Virus record (IMG/VR): IMGVR_UViG_3300042539_000900
Coordinates: 1-62,475 of that record
Source of the DNA: a virus
Reading direction: 5' to 3' (one strand)
DNA: 62,475 bases
Below are positions 41,882 through 49,304 of the stretch, in pieces. A program made the position numbers and the translations under genes. Under the pieces are notes generated by a model. That model searched no databases, was not told the origin of the DNA, and saw only the letters and a list, made by a program, of their open reading frames with translations. The stretch's first letter is position 1; each line of letters begins with the position of its first letter.

Positions 41882-42580
41882 ATGTTAACATATAATCAGT
41901 GTAAAGAAATAAAAAATATAGATAGCGAATCTGGTAGAGTATACAATACGCCTACTGGAACTTATCCTAGTATTACAACAGTTTTAGGTGCTACTGCTAA
42001 TAAAGCATGGTTACAAAAATGGATTGAATCTGTAGGACAAGAAGAAGCCGATAGAATTAAAAATGCAGCTGCTGAGCGTGGGACAATACTTCACAACTAT
42101 TTAGAACGTTTTTACGAAGAGTATGATAGCCCCACAAAAGAGCAAGCACGTAGTTTTATCCAATCTTCTGGTCTAACAGAAGAAAAACCATTTATTAAGA
42201 CTATGACAGTAGAGCTAATGAAGCATTTACTAGTTAATAATTTTCGTTCAGTTTCTCAAGAATTTGTAGTTTGGGATGATGAACTTAAAGTTGCTGGAAG
42301 ATGTGATGGTGTAGGATACTGGAATGATAGCCTAGTGGTTATCGATTATAAAACGTCTAGAAAAAAGAAATCAGTTTCTCAAATTAAAGACTATTATTTG
42401 CAAGCTACATTTTATTGTAACGCGCACAATAAACAATTTAATTCTTCTGTAAATCGTTTTATAATACTAATGGCAGTAGAAGATGGAAGCTCCCAAGTAT
42501 TTACAGGTAGTCCTTCAGTATATGCACCTGAACTTAAATTCAGAGTAAAGAAATTTTATGACGAAAAAACCCTACTCTGA
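41882..42580 (+). CDS. RecB-family PD-(D/E)XK exonuclease
   Basis: 232 residues. YPSITTVLGATANKAWLQKW, then AAERGTILHNYLERF, the metal site GRCDGVGYW...VVIDYKTS (G-x-x-D...I-D-Y-K-T) and the Q-x-x-x-Y helix LQATFYCNAHN. This is the MGME1/RecB-like exonuclease layout, widespread in phages. It likely trims ssDNA ends during replication, recombination or packaging. AGGA precedes ATG 41882. It overlaps the FkbM gene by 23 bases. Confidence 0.88.
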   Translation: MLTYNQCKEIKNIDSESGRVYNTPTGTYPSITTVLGATANKAWLQKWIESVGQEEADRIKNAAAERGTILHNYLERFYEEYDSPTKEQARSFIQSSGLTEEKPFIKTMTVELMKHLLVNNFRSVSQEFVVWDDELKVAGRCDGVGYWNDSLVVIDYKTSRKKKSVSQIKDYYLQATFYCNAHNKQFNSSVNRFIILMAVEDGSSQVFTGSPSVYAPELKFRVKKFYDEKTLL

Positions 42581-43271
42581 AGTACTAGAAACACATTTTG
42601 GTAAGATTTTGATTCTTACTGCAGATGTTAATCAAGGTTTGTATTATAAAAAACATAAAAAACATATAGATCAAAAACATATAGATAGATTAGTATCTAT
42701 AGTAAAAAATATAGATAATCCAGTTATAGTAGATGTAGGTGCTAATTTAGGTTGGTTTTCTTTTGAATTAAGAAATGCTAATCCATCTGCAACTGTTTTT
42801 GCCTTTGAACCGCAAAAAACGTTATATAATATGATATGTGATTCTATTGTTTTAAATTCTTTTAATAATGTATATGTATCTCATACAGCTATAGGGGATA
42901 TTAATTCGAGTATAAAAGTACCGATATTTAATTATTCGTTAACTTCAAATTTCGGCGGGGTTGAGCTTGAGCATAGAGGATCTAATAAAGAATATATCGG
43001 ACAACGTGCTATTAAGTTTGAATCAGTAAATTTACGTACTTTAGATTACTTTACTTTTTCTAAACTAGACTTGTTGAAAATTGATGTTGAAGGAATGGAA
43101 GAAAAAGTATTGCTTGGAGCTACTGAAACTATAAAAAGATGTAAACCAGTAATATTCATTGAGTTTTTAAAATCAGACTCTAAGAAACTTAAAAAACAAA
43201 TAGAAGAACTAGGTTATGAAATTAAAGAAATATTAACCGAAAACTTTTTATGTTTTCCAATAGATAGGTAA
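42558..43271 (+). CDS. FkbM-family methyltransferase
   Basis: 237 residues. IVDVGANLGWFSFELRNANP, VFAFEPQKTLYNMI, the mid segment VSHTAIGD and the end segment DLLKIDVEGMEEKVLLGA are the FkbM hallmarks. These enzymes O-methylate sugars or small molecules, often surface glycans. It sits between two DNA/RNA genes but probably serves the glycan programme of the phage. The first 70 residues have lysine-rich insertions. Confidence 0.93.
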   Translation: MTKKPYSEVLETHFGKILILTADVNQGLYYKKHKKHIDQKHIDRLVSIVKNIDNPVIVDVGANLGWFSFELRNANPSATVFAFEPQKTLYNMICDSIVLNSFNNVYVSHTAIGDINSSIKVPIFNYSLTSNFGGVELEHRGSNKEYIGQRAIKFESVNLRTLDYFTFSKLDLLKIDVEGMEEKVLLGATETIKRCKPVIFIEFLKSDSKKLKKQIEELGYEIKEILTENFLCFPIDR

Positions 43272-43274
43272 TTA

Positions 43275-43991
43275 ATGACCAGAAAAAAGAGCAGTAACGT
43301 TAGCAGAGTAGAGCCTAAGAATCACTTACAAAAAGACTTTATTAATGCTGTAACAAATAAAAACGTAGTTTTTGCAACAGGATCAGCAGGATCAGGAAAA
43401 ACATTTTTAGCAGCAGCAAAAGCTTTAGAATACTTAGATTTTGCATTTGTAGATAGAATAATTATTGTTAGGCCGGTAGTAGCTACAGAACAGATAGGCT
43501 TCTTACCAGGTGATATGAAAGAAAAGCTTGACCCATATTTATTACCACTAATGGATGCTTTTATTTCTTTATCAAATCCAAAAAGAATACAAGATTTAAC
43601 TCAAACTGGTGAGATAGAAATAGCTCCTTTAGCCTTTATGCGTGGTAGAACTTTTTCAGATGCTTTTATAATCTTAGACGAAGCACAGAATACTACTATC
43701 GATCAAATGAGAATGTTTCTAACTAGGTTTGGTGAAAATGTTAAGGTTGTTATAACTGGAGACTTAAGTCAAAGTGATATTCCAGGAGAAAACGGTTTAT
43801 CTTGGGCACTTAAAGTATTAGAAAACTGTGATGAAATTGCTAAGATTAAGTACTCTAACGATCATGTTGTTAGGAGCGGATTAGTTAAAACCCTATTGAA
43901 ATTTATAGAGCTTCACGATGATAAAAGTAAGAAGATTGCCAAAAGAAACATTTCAGAATTTACTAGACCAGCCGTTGTCGGAGAAGGATAA
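43275..43991 (+). CDS. phoH: PhoH-like P-loop ATPase
   Basis: 238 residues. Walker A GSAGSGKTFLAAAKAL, RIIIVRPVVATEQIGFLPGD, LAFMRGRTF, Walker B FIILDEAQNTT and ITGDLSQSDI are diagnostic for PhoH. PhoH is a common auxiliary gene of marine phages. Its cellular role is debated (RNA metabolism or phosphate stress). The C-terminus is overlapped by a small ORF starting at 43918. Confidence 0.96.
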   Translation: MTRKKSSNVSRVEPKNHLQKDFINAVTNKNVVFATGSAGSGKTFLAAAKALEYLDFAFVDRIIIVRPVVATEQIGFLPGDMKEKLDPYLLPLMDAFISLSNPKRIQDLTQTGEIEIAPLAFMRGRTFSDAFIILDEAQNTTIDQMRMFLTRFGENVKVVITGDLSQSDIPGENGLSWALKVLENCDEIAKIKYSNDHVVRSGLVKTLLKFIELHDDKSKKIAKRNISEFTRPAVVGEG

Positions 43992-44100
43992 GGCAGTAGT
44001 AATGAGTTTATATAAGGCTCAAAAAGAATACCCACTTCTTACATATGGAAAATATTTATTGTTTTGGTCTATACACAATAAGTATATAACGCAGAAGTGA
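43918..44100 (+). CDS. Small hypothetical protein overlapping phoH
   Basis: 60 residues from ATG 43918, overlapping phoH by 74 bases in another frame. An internal ATG at 44002 has AAGG 8 bases before it and would give 32 residues (SLYKAQKEYPLLTYGKYLLF). The sequence after residue 20 is protein-like, with aromatic residues. Start undecided and function unknown. Confidence 0.5.
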   Translation: MIKVRRLPKETFQNLLDQPLSEKDKAVVMSLYKAQKEYPLLTYGKYLLFWSIHNKYITQK

Positions 44101-44115
44101 GTTAGGAGAAACTAT

Positions 44116-44307
44116 ATGCCTCTTAAGTCAGGCTCTTCGCAGAAAACAATATCTGCTAATATTAAAGAATTAATGAAAAAACCAGGTAAAACTCGTTCTA
44201 AAGGCGTAAAAGCACTAGCAAAGAGTTCTGGATTAAGTTTAGATGAAGCTCAACGCAAACAAGCTGTTGCTATTGCTTTATCAAAAGCTGGAAAAACTAA
44301 AAAATAA
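44116..44307 (+). CDS. Small basic conserved phage protein (MPLKSGSS type)
   Basis: 63 residues, strongly basic. It starts PLKSGSSQKTISANIKELMK and ends KQAVAIALSKAGKTKK. Both ends match a short protein seen in very many phages, usually MPLKKGSSKK...QAVAIALSKAGKS. Function is unknown; DNA-binding or virion packing are possible. Here a 20-residue insertion (RSKGVKALAKSSGLSLDEAQ) separates the two conserved ends. AGGAGA precedes the ATG. Confidence 0.85.
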   Translation: MPLKSGSSQKTISANIKELMKKPGKTRSKGVKALAKSSGLSLDEAQRKQAVAIALSKAGKTKK

Positions 44308-44318
44308 GGAGATAGCGT

Positions 44319-44636
44319 ATGAACGCTAAGACGCTAGAAACAGGCTCTGCTTATGCAAAATTCGATGTTGACGGTGATGGAGTAGTTACCGACGAAGAAA
44401 TGATAAAAGCACAATCTATGATAGAAACTGAGAATAGGGATAGAAAAGAAGATCAACTAAGACAAATGGCATGGGTTGCAATGTTATCTATGGTTGGTTT
44501 TACTATAATGTTGTTTTTACCTTTTATAACTATTGATAGATTAGCAGCATTAGACAATATACTATCAATGTTTTACATAGCCCAAGCAGGAACTGTTGCA
44601 ACCTTTTTTGGGGCTAGTGCTTATATGAGCAAATAA
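44319..44636 (+). CDS. EF-hand membrane protein
   Basis: 105 residues. One canonical EF-hand loop, D-V-D-G-D-G-V-V-T-D-E-E (residues 16-27), then a charged helix and two membrane helices (AWVAMLSMVGFTIMLFLPF and MFYIAQAGTVATFFGASAY). A calcium-binding cytoplasmic or periplasmic head on a membrane anchor is predicted. It is directly followed by another two-helix membrane protein and a secreted nuclease, all with good ribosome sites, suggesting an envelope-located module. Confidence 0.82.
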   Translation: MNAKTLETGSAYAKFDVDGDGVVTDEEMIKAQSMIETENRDRKEDQLRQMAWVAMLSMVGFTIMLFLPFITIDRLAALDNILSMFYIAQAGTVATFFGASAYMSK

Positions 44637-44647
44637 GGAGTTATTTT

Positions 44648-44911
44648 ATGACAGAAGATAATGCGCACGAACAACTAATAAAGAAAGGCGATGAAATGGC
44701 ATCTAAATTTGTATATATTTTTGCATGGTTTTGGTCTATAGTAAGCTCTATTTATTTCTTTGCAGTAACATTCTTACCAATACACGCTGCTGCGGAAGGC
44801 TTTGCTAATATCATTTTAGGATTTCTATTAGGTACTTGTGTATCGACTGTAATAGGGTATTTTTATGGTTCAAGCGGAAATGAAATAAATGGAAAAGGCA
44901 AAGGTAATTAA
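44648..44911 (+). CDS. Two-helix membrane protein, holin-like candidate
   Basis: 87 residues. A charged N-terminus, membrane helices about 22-44 (FVYIFAWFWSIVSSIYFFAV) and 53-75 (FANIILGFLLGTCVSTVIGY), and a polar Gly/Lys C-terminus. This size and plan fit a class II holin, but also any small membrane partner of the EF-hand protein before it. The spanins are 35 kb away, so a lysis role would be unlinked. Confidence 0.68.
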   Translation: MTEDNAHEQLIKKGDEMASKFVYIFAWFWSIVSSIYFFAVTFLPIHAAAEGFANIILGFLLGTCVSTVIGYFYGSSGNEINGKGKGN

Positions 44912-44916
44912 TTATA

Positions 44917-45336
44917 ATGTATAAGTTTATTTTAGCACTACTACTTATTATACCTACAGCAGCTTTTGCTGACTGGGTGCAGATGAGGGAATTTAGAGGA
45001 AATTTATGTTATGATGGAGATACTTGCTATGTAACAGTGCCCTCATTACCCGAAGAACTACAAAGTATGAGTATTAGAATTTTAGGTATTGACACTCCAG
45101 AAATTAGAGGTGAGTGCGAAACTGAAAAAGAACTAGCTAAAAAAGCTAGAGAATTAGCTAACTCTCTTTTTAAATCAGCTACAGTAATTGAATTTAAAGA
45201 TATAGATTGGGATAAGTATGGCGGTCGTATATTAACTAATGTATACTTAGACGGACAGTTATACTCTGAAAAACTAATAGCTTCTGGATTAGCAAAGCCG
45301 TATTTCGGCGATAAAAAAGAATCTTGGTGTGAATAA
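44917..45336 (+). CDS. Secreted staphylococcal-nuclease-like (thermonuclease) protein
   Basis: 139 residues. Signal peptide FILALLLIIPTAAFA, cut near residue 18. The SNase core has YDGDTCYVTV, the active-site segment IRILGIDTPEIRG (Arg, Asp, Glu) and YGGRILTNVYLDG (Arg). This places a Ca-dependent nuclease in the periplasm or outside. It could degrade released host DNA or extracellular DNA, or exclude incoming phage. Extra cysteines suggest disulfides. It follows two membrane protein genes. Confidence 0.93.
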   Translation: MYKFILALLLIIPTAAFADWVQMREFRGNLCYDGDTCYVTVPSLPEELQSMSIRILGIDTPEIRGECETEKELAKKARELANSLFKSATVIEFKDIDWDKYGGRILTNVYLDGQLYSEKLIASGLAKPYFGDKKESWCE

Positions 45337-45363
45337 TTATTAACAAATTAAGTTAGGCATAAA

Positions 45364-45936
45364 ATGGATGATATTAATAAATACTTTAGCATTAATAAAT
45401 ATGTTACTTTAGAAGGTGTATTATCTAAAGAACACTGTAAAAAGTTTTCTGATAGATTATTTCAATTAAAAAACGAAAATAAAACAACTATAGATGACCA
45501 ATGCAATAAGTCAGATGCAATTTACGGGGATCCAGTATTAGAGTCTTTATTAGAATCTTTAAAACCTATACTTGAAAAAGCAACCGATAAATCATTAGCT
45601 CCTACCTATGCATATGCTAGAATATATAGACCTGGAGAGGTTTTAAAACCTCATATAGACAGACACGCTTGCGAATACAGTGCAACACTTACATTAGGTA
45701 TGGACTCTAAAAATTGTTGGCCTATTTATGTTTGGGAAAATGGTGGAAAAATTAATGAAGTGCTTCTTGATGTTGGAGACTTAGTAGTATATAAAGGCTG
45801 TGAAGTAATTCATTGGAGAAATGCTTTTGCAGGACAATGGCAAACACAAGTATTTTTACATTATGTAGATGTAAATGGGCCATACTCTGATGAAGCAGAG
45901 AAAGAATCTGCTAGAAAACAATCTAAGGTAGAATAA
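45364..45936 (+). CDS. 2-oxoglutarate/Fe(II) dioxygenase
   Basis: 190 residues. RIYRPGEVLKPHIDRHACEY supplies the H-x-D of the iron site, ATLTLGM the core strand, and DLVVYKGCEVIHWR the distal His; the Arg/Lys for 2-oxoglutarate is expected after it. Prolyl/lysyl hydroxylase-like proteins of this kind are common in marine phages, with unknown targets. It may modify a virion or host protein. AAGTTAGGC precedes the ATG. Confidence 0.88.
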   Translation: MDDINKYFSINKYVTLEGVLSKEHCKKFSDRLFQLKNENKTTIDDQCNKSDAIYGDPVLESLLESLKPILEKATDKSLAPTYAYARIYRPGEVLKPHIDRHACEYSATLTLGMDSKNCWPIYVWENGGKINEVLLDVGDLVVYKGCEVIHWRNAFAGQWQTQVFLHYVDVNGPYSDEAEKESARKQSKVE

Positions 45937-45938
45937 TA

Positions 45939-46058
45939 ATGACTATAGCACCTGCGTTTCAATCTACAATTTTAACTAAAAAACCAAAAATAATAAAACC
46001 AAAAAAGGTGGAATCTAATGGTGGAAAAACCAAAAAGCCGAGTAAACGAAGCAGGTAA
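45939..46058 (+). CDS. Very small basic protein (39 residues)
   Basis: 39 residues, starting TIAPAFQSTILTKKPKIIKP and with Lys/Arg making up about a third of the chain. ATG is 2 bases after the dioxygenase stop and the 3' end overlaps the next gene by 41 bases in another frame. It is the first of a string of tiny basic proteins (45939-47185). The ribosome site is weak, so translation may be coupled to the preceding gene. Confidence 0.5.
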   Translation: MTIAPAFQSTILTKKPKIIKPKKVESNGGKTKKPSKRSR

Positions 46059-46203
46059 TTATACTAAACCTACGCTACGAAAGAGATTATTTGAAAGCAT
46101 TAAAGCTGGCTCAAAAGGCGGTTCTCCGGGTGAGTGGAGCGCAAGAAAAGCACAGTTGTTAGCTGTAGAATATAAAAAAGCCGGAGGAGGCTATAAAAAC
46201 TAA
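46018..46203 (+). CDS. Small basic conserved protein (NYTKP...RKRLF...AGGGY type)
   Basis: 61 residues. NYTKPTLRKRLFESIKAGSK, then PGEWSARKAQLLAVEYKKAGGGY, is a short, highly conserved phrase shared by many marine phages and some giant viruses. Function unknown. High charge and small size suggest nucleic-acid or capsid packing. AAAGGTGG precedes the ATG by about 8 bases. Confidence 0.82.
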   Translation: MVEKPKSRVNEAGNYTKPTLRKRLFESIKAGSKGGSPGEWSARKAQLLAVEYKKAGGGYKN

Positions 46204-46214
46204 GGAGAGTATTA

Positions 46215-46364
46215 ATGGCTAAAAAACCTATGATGAAAGATAAAGAAGAAAAGATGAAAGGTAAAGAAGAAAAGATGCCTAGCAACGGTAATGGGCTTTC
46301 TGCTGGTCAGAAAAAATTACCTCCTGCGCTACAAGCAGCTATTCTTAAGAAGAAGAAAAAGTAA
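46215..46364 (+). CDS. Very small Lys/Glu/Met-rich protein (49 residues)
   Basis: 49 residues. The N-terminus is a repeated K-x-K-E-E-K-M-K unit (KDKEEKMKGKEEKMPSNGNG), the C-terminus PPALQAAILKKKKK. AAGGAGAG precedes ATG, and the stop overlaps the next start (TAATG), so the gene is part of the tiny-protein string. Sequence resembles short phage proteins of unknown role ending in a lysine run. Confidence 0.72.
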   Translation: MAKKPMMKDKEEKMKGKEEKMPSNGNGLSAGQKKLPPALQAAILKKKKK

Positions 46365-46615
46365 TGGCACTAAAAGAGCCACAAGAGTCACTTAAAAAGT
46401 GGACTAAGCAAAAATGGGGATATTCTTCTGAAAAAGAAAGTGATAAACCTAAATCTGATAGAGGTAGATATTTACCAGAAAAAGCTTGGAAGTCTCTGAG
46501 CAGCGGTGAAAAAGCTGCAACCAATAGAGCCAAAAGACAAGGTTCTAAATCAGGAGAACAGTTTGTGGCTCAGCCTGAAAAAATAGCAAAAAAAGTAAGA
46601 AAGTTTCGTAAGTAA
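46364..46615 (+). CDS. Small basic conserved protein (KKWTKQKW...YLPEKA type)
   Basis: 83 residues. ESLKKWTKQKWGYSSEK, GRYLPEKAWKSLSSGEKAA and FVAQPEKIAKKVRKFRK match a conserved phrase found in marine phages and nucleocytoplasmic large DNA viruses. Function unknown; very basic. Joined to both neighbours by TAATG overlaps, so it is translated as part of a chain. Confidence 0.82.
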   Translation: MALKEPQESLKKWTKQKWGYSSEKESDKPKSDRGRYLPEKAWKSLSSGEKAATNRAKRQGSKSGEQFVAQPEKIAKKVRKFRK

Positions 46616-46845
46616 TGGCTACCCAGTATCAGATTAAAGAAGCTAACAGATACTATTGGATAGTAAAGGGTATGTTAATACCTACTTCTTGGTCTGAAAA
46701 AGATGTAATAGAAATATATAATTCTTACATACAAAGAATTTGGCATAACCATGAAGCTACCTCTGTGCATAATATAGGGTTTGAAGCTGCTTGGAAAGCC
46801 AGAGAAGCTGAGGAAATTAATAATGGTAAAAGCAAAAGACGTTAA
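46615..46845 (+). CDS. Small hypothetical protein
   Basis: 76 residues, not recognised. Aromatic-rich (NRYYWIVKGMLIPTSWSEKD), C-terminus ending in a lysine/arginine stretch. ATG overlaps the previous stop. The end overlaps the next gene by 23 bases in another frame. No motif suggests a function. Confidence 0.65.
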   Translation: MATQYQIKEANRYYWIVKGMLIPTSWSEKDVIEIYNSYIQRIWHNHEATSVHNIGFEAAWKAREAEEINNGKSKRR

Positions 46846-47185
46846 AAGGCTACCTAGTGGTAAAATAGAATATAGAGGTGAACAGTTTGAGGGCTTTAAT
46901 AAGCCTAAACGTAATACTTCTGGTTCCAAACACAAACAAGTAGTTTTAGCAAAAAAAGGTGATGAAGCTAAATTAGTTAGATTTGGTCACAAAGATTACG
47001 GGCATAATTATAGTACAGAAGCTAGAAGCAATTACTTGGATAGAAGTGCAGGTATTAGGGACGCTAGTGGCAATCTTACTAAAGATGATAAGTTTAGTGC
47101 TAATTACTGGGCTAGAAAAAAATTATGGGCAGGAGCTGGCGGGTCTGTAGCTAGACCTAAACCCGGTGGTCCTAGAAAGAAATAA
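46823..47185 (+). CDS. Small basic conserved phage protein (FGHKDYGHNYS...ANYWARKKLW type)
   Basis: 120 residues from ATG 46823, which has GAGG 9 bases before; an upstream in-frame ATG lacks a site. KLVRFGHKDYGHNYSTEARS and SANYWARKKLW match a motif often seen in marine phage proteins related to a conserved R-x-x-H...W-x-x-x-x-W plan. The function is unknown; it may be virion-linked. It ends the string of small proteins. Confidence 0.7.
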   Translation: MVKAKDVKRLPSGKIEYRGEQFEGFNKPKRNTSGSKHKQVVLAKKGDEAKLVRFGHKDYGHNYSTEARSNYLDRSAGIRDASGNLTKDDKFSANYWARKKLWAGAGGSVARPKPGGPRKK

Positions 47186-47195
47186 GGAGTAAGAA

Positions 47196-47849
47196 ATGAG
47201 TTATGAAGGAAAAATGGCAAGAAATAGTCTTAGAAAAGCAATAGCTTATTCTACTGAACTGCTATCTATGATAAGTGCTACAGATGAATTAGAGCCTTGG
47301 ATACAAGCAAAAATTAATGATATGGATCATTATATAGAAGCTGTGTATGGTTATTATAAGTTCGGTGAAGATATGGATGAACCTGTTGAGTCAATTAAAG
47401 AATATGAAAATCAGACTTATGCAGATTCTGATGGTCAAATTACTGTAGGAGACTACAAAACTAAGCATTTTGATATTTGCCCTTCTGCTCAAAAACTTTA
47501 TTCCACTATTAAAGATAAAACAGTTATGATTCATTTAATTGTAGAAACAATGATGCTACAAGACTTATTGTTTAGACTTGAAAAACAAGCTATAGCTCAA
47601 GGTTCCATTGATGAAGACGACTTAGAAAAAGCTGAAGAATTTGCAGAACTTATTATGAATAACGCAGAGCAGATGAATCTTTTAGAAGAGCATTCTTATA
47701 TAGAAGACGTACATTTAGCTAAATTTAAAGAACTAGCTGGAGTTTCTAATTCCGAAGAAAATGAAGAGTTAGAAGATGAAATGTCTGAAGACTATATGGA
47801 AATGGCCCAAAACTCACTATTCGTAACAATAAAACACGAAGTAAATTAA
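47196..47849 (+). CDS. Acidic helical conserved protein
   Basis: 217 residues. The N-terminus, NSLRKAIAYSTELLSMISAT to AKINDMDHYIEAVYGYYKF, resembles short conserved regions in marine phages (L-x-x-I...E-L-L...W-V-Q-A-K-I...D-Y-I-x-A-V). The rest is acidic helix (SNSEENEELEDEMSEDYME). Function unknown; an acidic scaffold-like or regulatory role fits. GGAG precedes ATG. No promoter separates it from the small-protein string. Confidence 0.72.
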   Translation: MSYEGKMARNSLRKAIAYSTELLSMISATDELEPWIQAKINDMDHYIEAVYGYYKFGEDMDEPVESIKEYENQTYADSDGQITVGDYKTKHFDICPSAQKLYSTIKDKTVMIHLIVETMMLQDLLFRLEKQAIAQGSIDEDDLEKAEEFAELIMNNAEQMNLLEEHSYIEDVHLAKFKELAGVSNSEENEELEDEMSEDYMEMAQNSLFVTIKHEVN

Positions 47850-47857
47850 TTTTATTA

Positions 47858-47886
47858 TTGCAATAACGTTCATAAGCTGATATAAA
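47858..47886 (+). promoter_or_regulatory. Promoter for the UV endonuclease gene
   Basis: TTGCAA (47858-47863), 17-base spacer, TATAAA (47881-47886) with TGA before the -10. AGGAAT precedes ATG 47918. Confidence 0.7.
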
Positions 47887-47917
47887 TTAGTTATCACACC
47901 TAACAACAGGAATAATT

Positions 47918-48997
47918 ATGAACGAATACTTTAATGTTGGCTCTACTGACTGGAGAATTTCTCAATGCTGTCAGTTTATTGATAAACAAAAAGCCAAACG
48001 CTATAACTTTGGAACTACCACTAAAACTTACGCATTGAAAGATGGGGGTAAGCAAAAAGTGCAATCTAAAGCGTTAGAGAATTGCAATAAACTAGTAGAT
48101 ATTCTAGAAACCTGGTTCCCTACTAGACCCATTAATCTTCGTAGTTTCAGGATCTCTTCTGAAATGTTTCCGTGCTATACACTAGATTTTACTCATGATT
48201 GGTATTCAGAAATCTGGGGCGATATTTCTAGAGTCTTAGCTAAAGCTGGAGAAGCTGCTAAAAAGCATAATGTCAGACTTAGCGTTCATCCCGGCCAATA
48301 TACGGTATTAGGCTCTAACAATGAAGAAGTTGTCAAGAGTTCTATTAAAGATCTAGAGTATCATGCGTTATATGGTATTCTAATGAATATTCCTGCCGAA
48401 GAATTTGTTATGAATATTCATTTACAAGGTTTGTACGGTGGTAAACACGAAGATGGTATTAAACGTTTCGCATCGAACTTTCACTACTTATCCGATTACG
48501 CGCAAAAGTGTCTTGCAGTCGAAAACGAAGATAAGCCCAACGGATACGACATTGAACACACAGTTGAACTTGCGCAGAGAATTCCTGTACGATGCACTCT
48601 CGACACGCATCACTATGCCTGCCACCGAATGGTACAAACTGAGAAAGTAAAAAATTCTGTAGGCGCAGTTGTTAATAAAAAGATTAGAGACGTAAAACAT
48701 ATAACAGCTAACGATTCTTTATTTAAAGAAGCTGTAAAAACTTGGAAGAATAATAGGCCGCTATTTCATACTAGCCATCCTTTTGAAGAATCAAATGAAG
48801 ATTATTGGATGAAGCCTAACGCTCATGCAGAGTTTTTGTGGGATGAAGAACTTTTAGCACTAACAGTACCAATGCTTCAGTTTGCTGACTTCGATATTGA
48901 AGCAAAAAACAAAGAAGAATCTGTTGATGCGTTTTACAAATATATTAAAGACGAAGAAACATATGCAGGTGAACAAATTACTTGCAGTTCTTTATAG
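47918..48997 (+). CDS. uvsE: UV damage endonuclease (UVDE/UvsE)
   Basis: 359 residues. RISSEMFPCYTLDFTHDWY, VRLSVHPGQYTVLGSNNEEV, the metal-site segments MNIHLQGLYGGKHEDGIKRF and LAVENEDKPNGYDIEHTVEL, and RCTLDTHHYACH are all diagnostic of the TIM-barrel UVDE family, which nicks DNA 5' of UV photoproducts. A phage copy can repair UV damage during infection of sunlit water. It ends in TAG. AGGAAT lies before the ATG and a separate promoter controls it. Confidence 0.95.
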   Translation: MNEYFNVGSTDWRISQCCQFIDKQKAKRYNFGTTTKTYALKDGGKQKVQSKALENCNKLVDILETWFPTRPINLRSFRISSEMFPCYTLDFTHDWYSEIWGDISRVLAKAGEAAKKHNVRLSVHPGQYTVLGSNNEEVVKSSIKDLEYHALYGILMNIPAEEFVMNIHLQGLYGGKHEDGIKRFASNFHYLSDYAQKCLAVENEDKPNGYDIEHTVELAQRIPVRCTLDTHHYACHRMVQTEKVKNSVGAVVNKKIRDVKHITANDSLFKEAVKTWKNNRPLFHTSHPFEESNEDYWMKPNAHAEFLWDEELLALTVPMLQFADFDIEAKNKEESVDAFYKYIKDEETYAGEQITCSSL

Positions 48998-49008
48998 GAG
49001 AATTACTA

Positions 49009-49293
49009 ATGGATTATACTCCAGTAAGAGTAGATAAAAATACAGGTAATGTATGGAAGTGGCAAAGAAATTTTGATGAAGCAGTAGCTGTAGTTCCAGA
49101 ACATTTATGGAAACATAAAGATGATTGGTCAGAAGAAGAAATTTTTGCACTATTTGATGGTACTTCTATAGAAGTCCAGGTTAAAGCGTCTGAGTCAGAA
49201 TACACGCCGTCAGAAGATGATGATGAGAATTTTAACCCTAATATAGACGATGATACTGAAGAAACTTGGTTCCCCACTACACCAACTACTTAA
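49009..49293 (+). CDS. Small protein with strongly acidic C-terminus
   Basis: 94 residues from ATG 49009 (AGGAG 8 bases before), not from the upstream ATG at 48982. The body is aromatic (NVWKWQRNFDEAVAVVPEHL) and the tail is very acidic (EDDDENFNPNIDDDTEETWF). Not recognised. Acidic tails occur in DNA mimics and in phage proteins that bind nucleic-acid-binding partners; this is only a hint. Confidence 0.7.
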   Translation: MDYTPVRVDKNTGNVWKWQRNFDEAVAVVPEHLWKHKDDWSEEEIFALFDGTSIEVQVKASESEYTPSEDDDENFNPNIDDDTEETWFPTTPTT

Positions 49294-49304
49294 TGTAACC
49301 TAAA

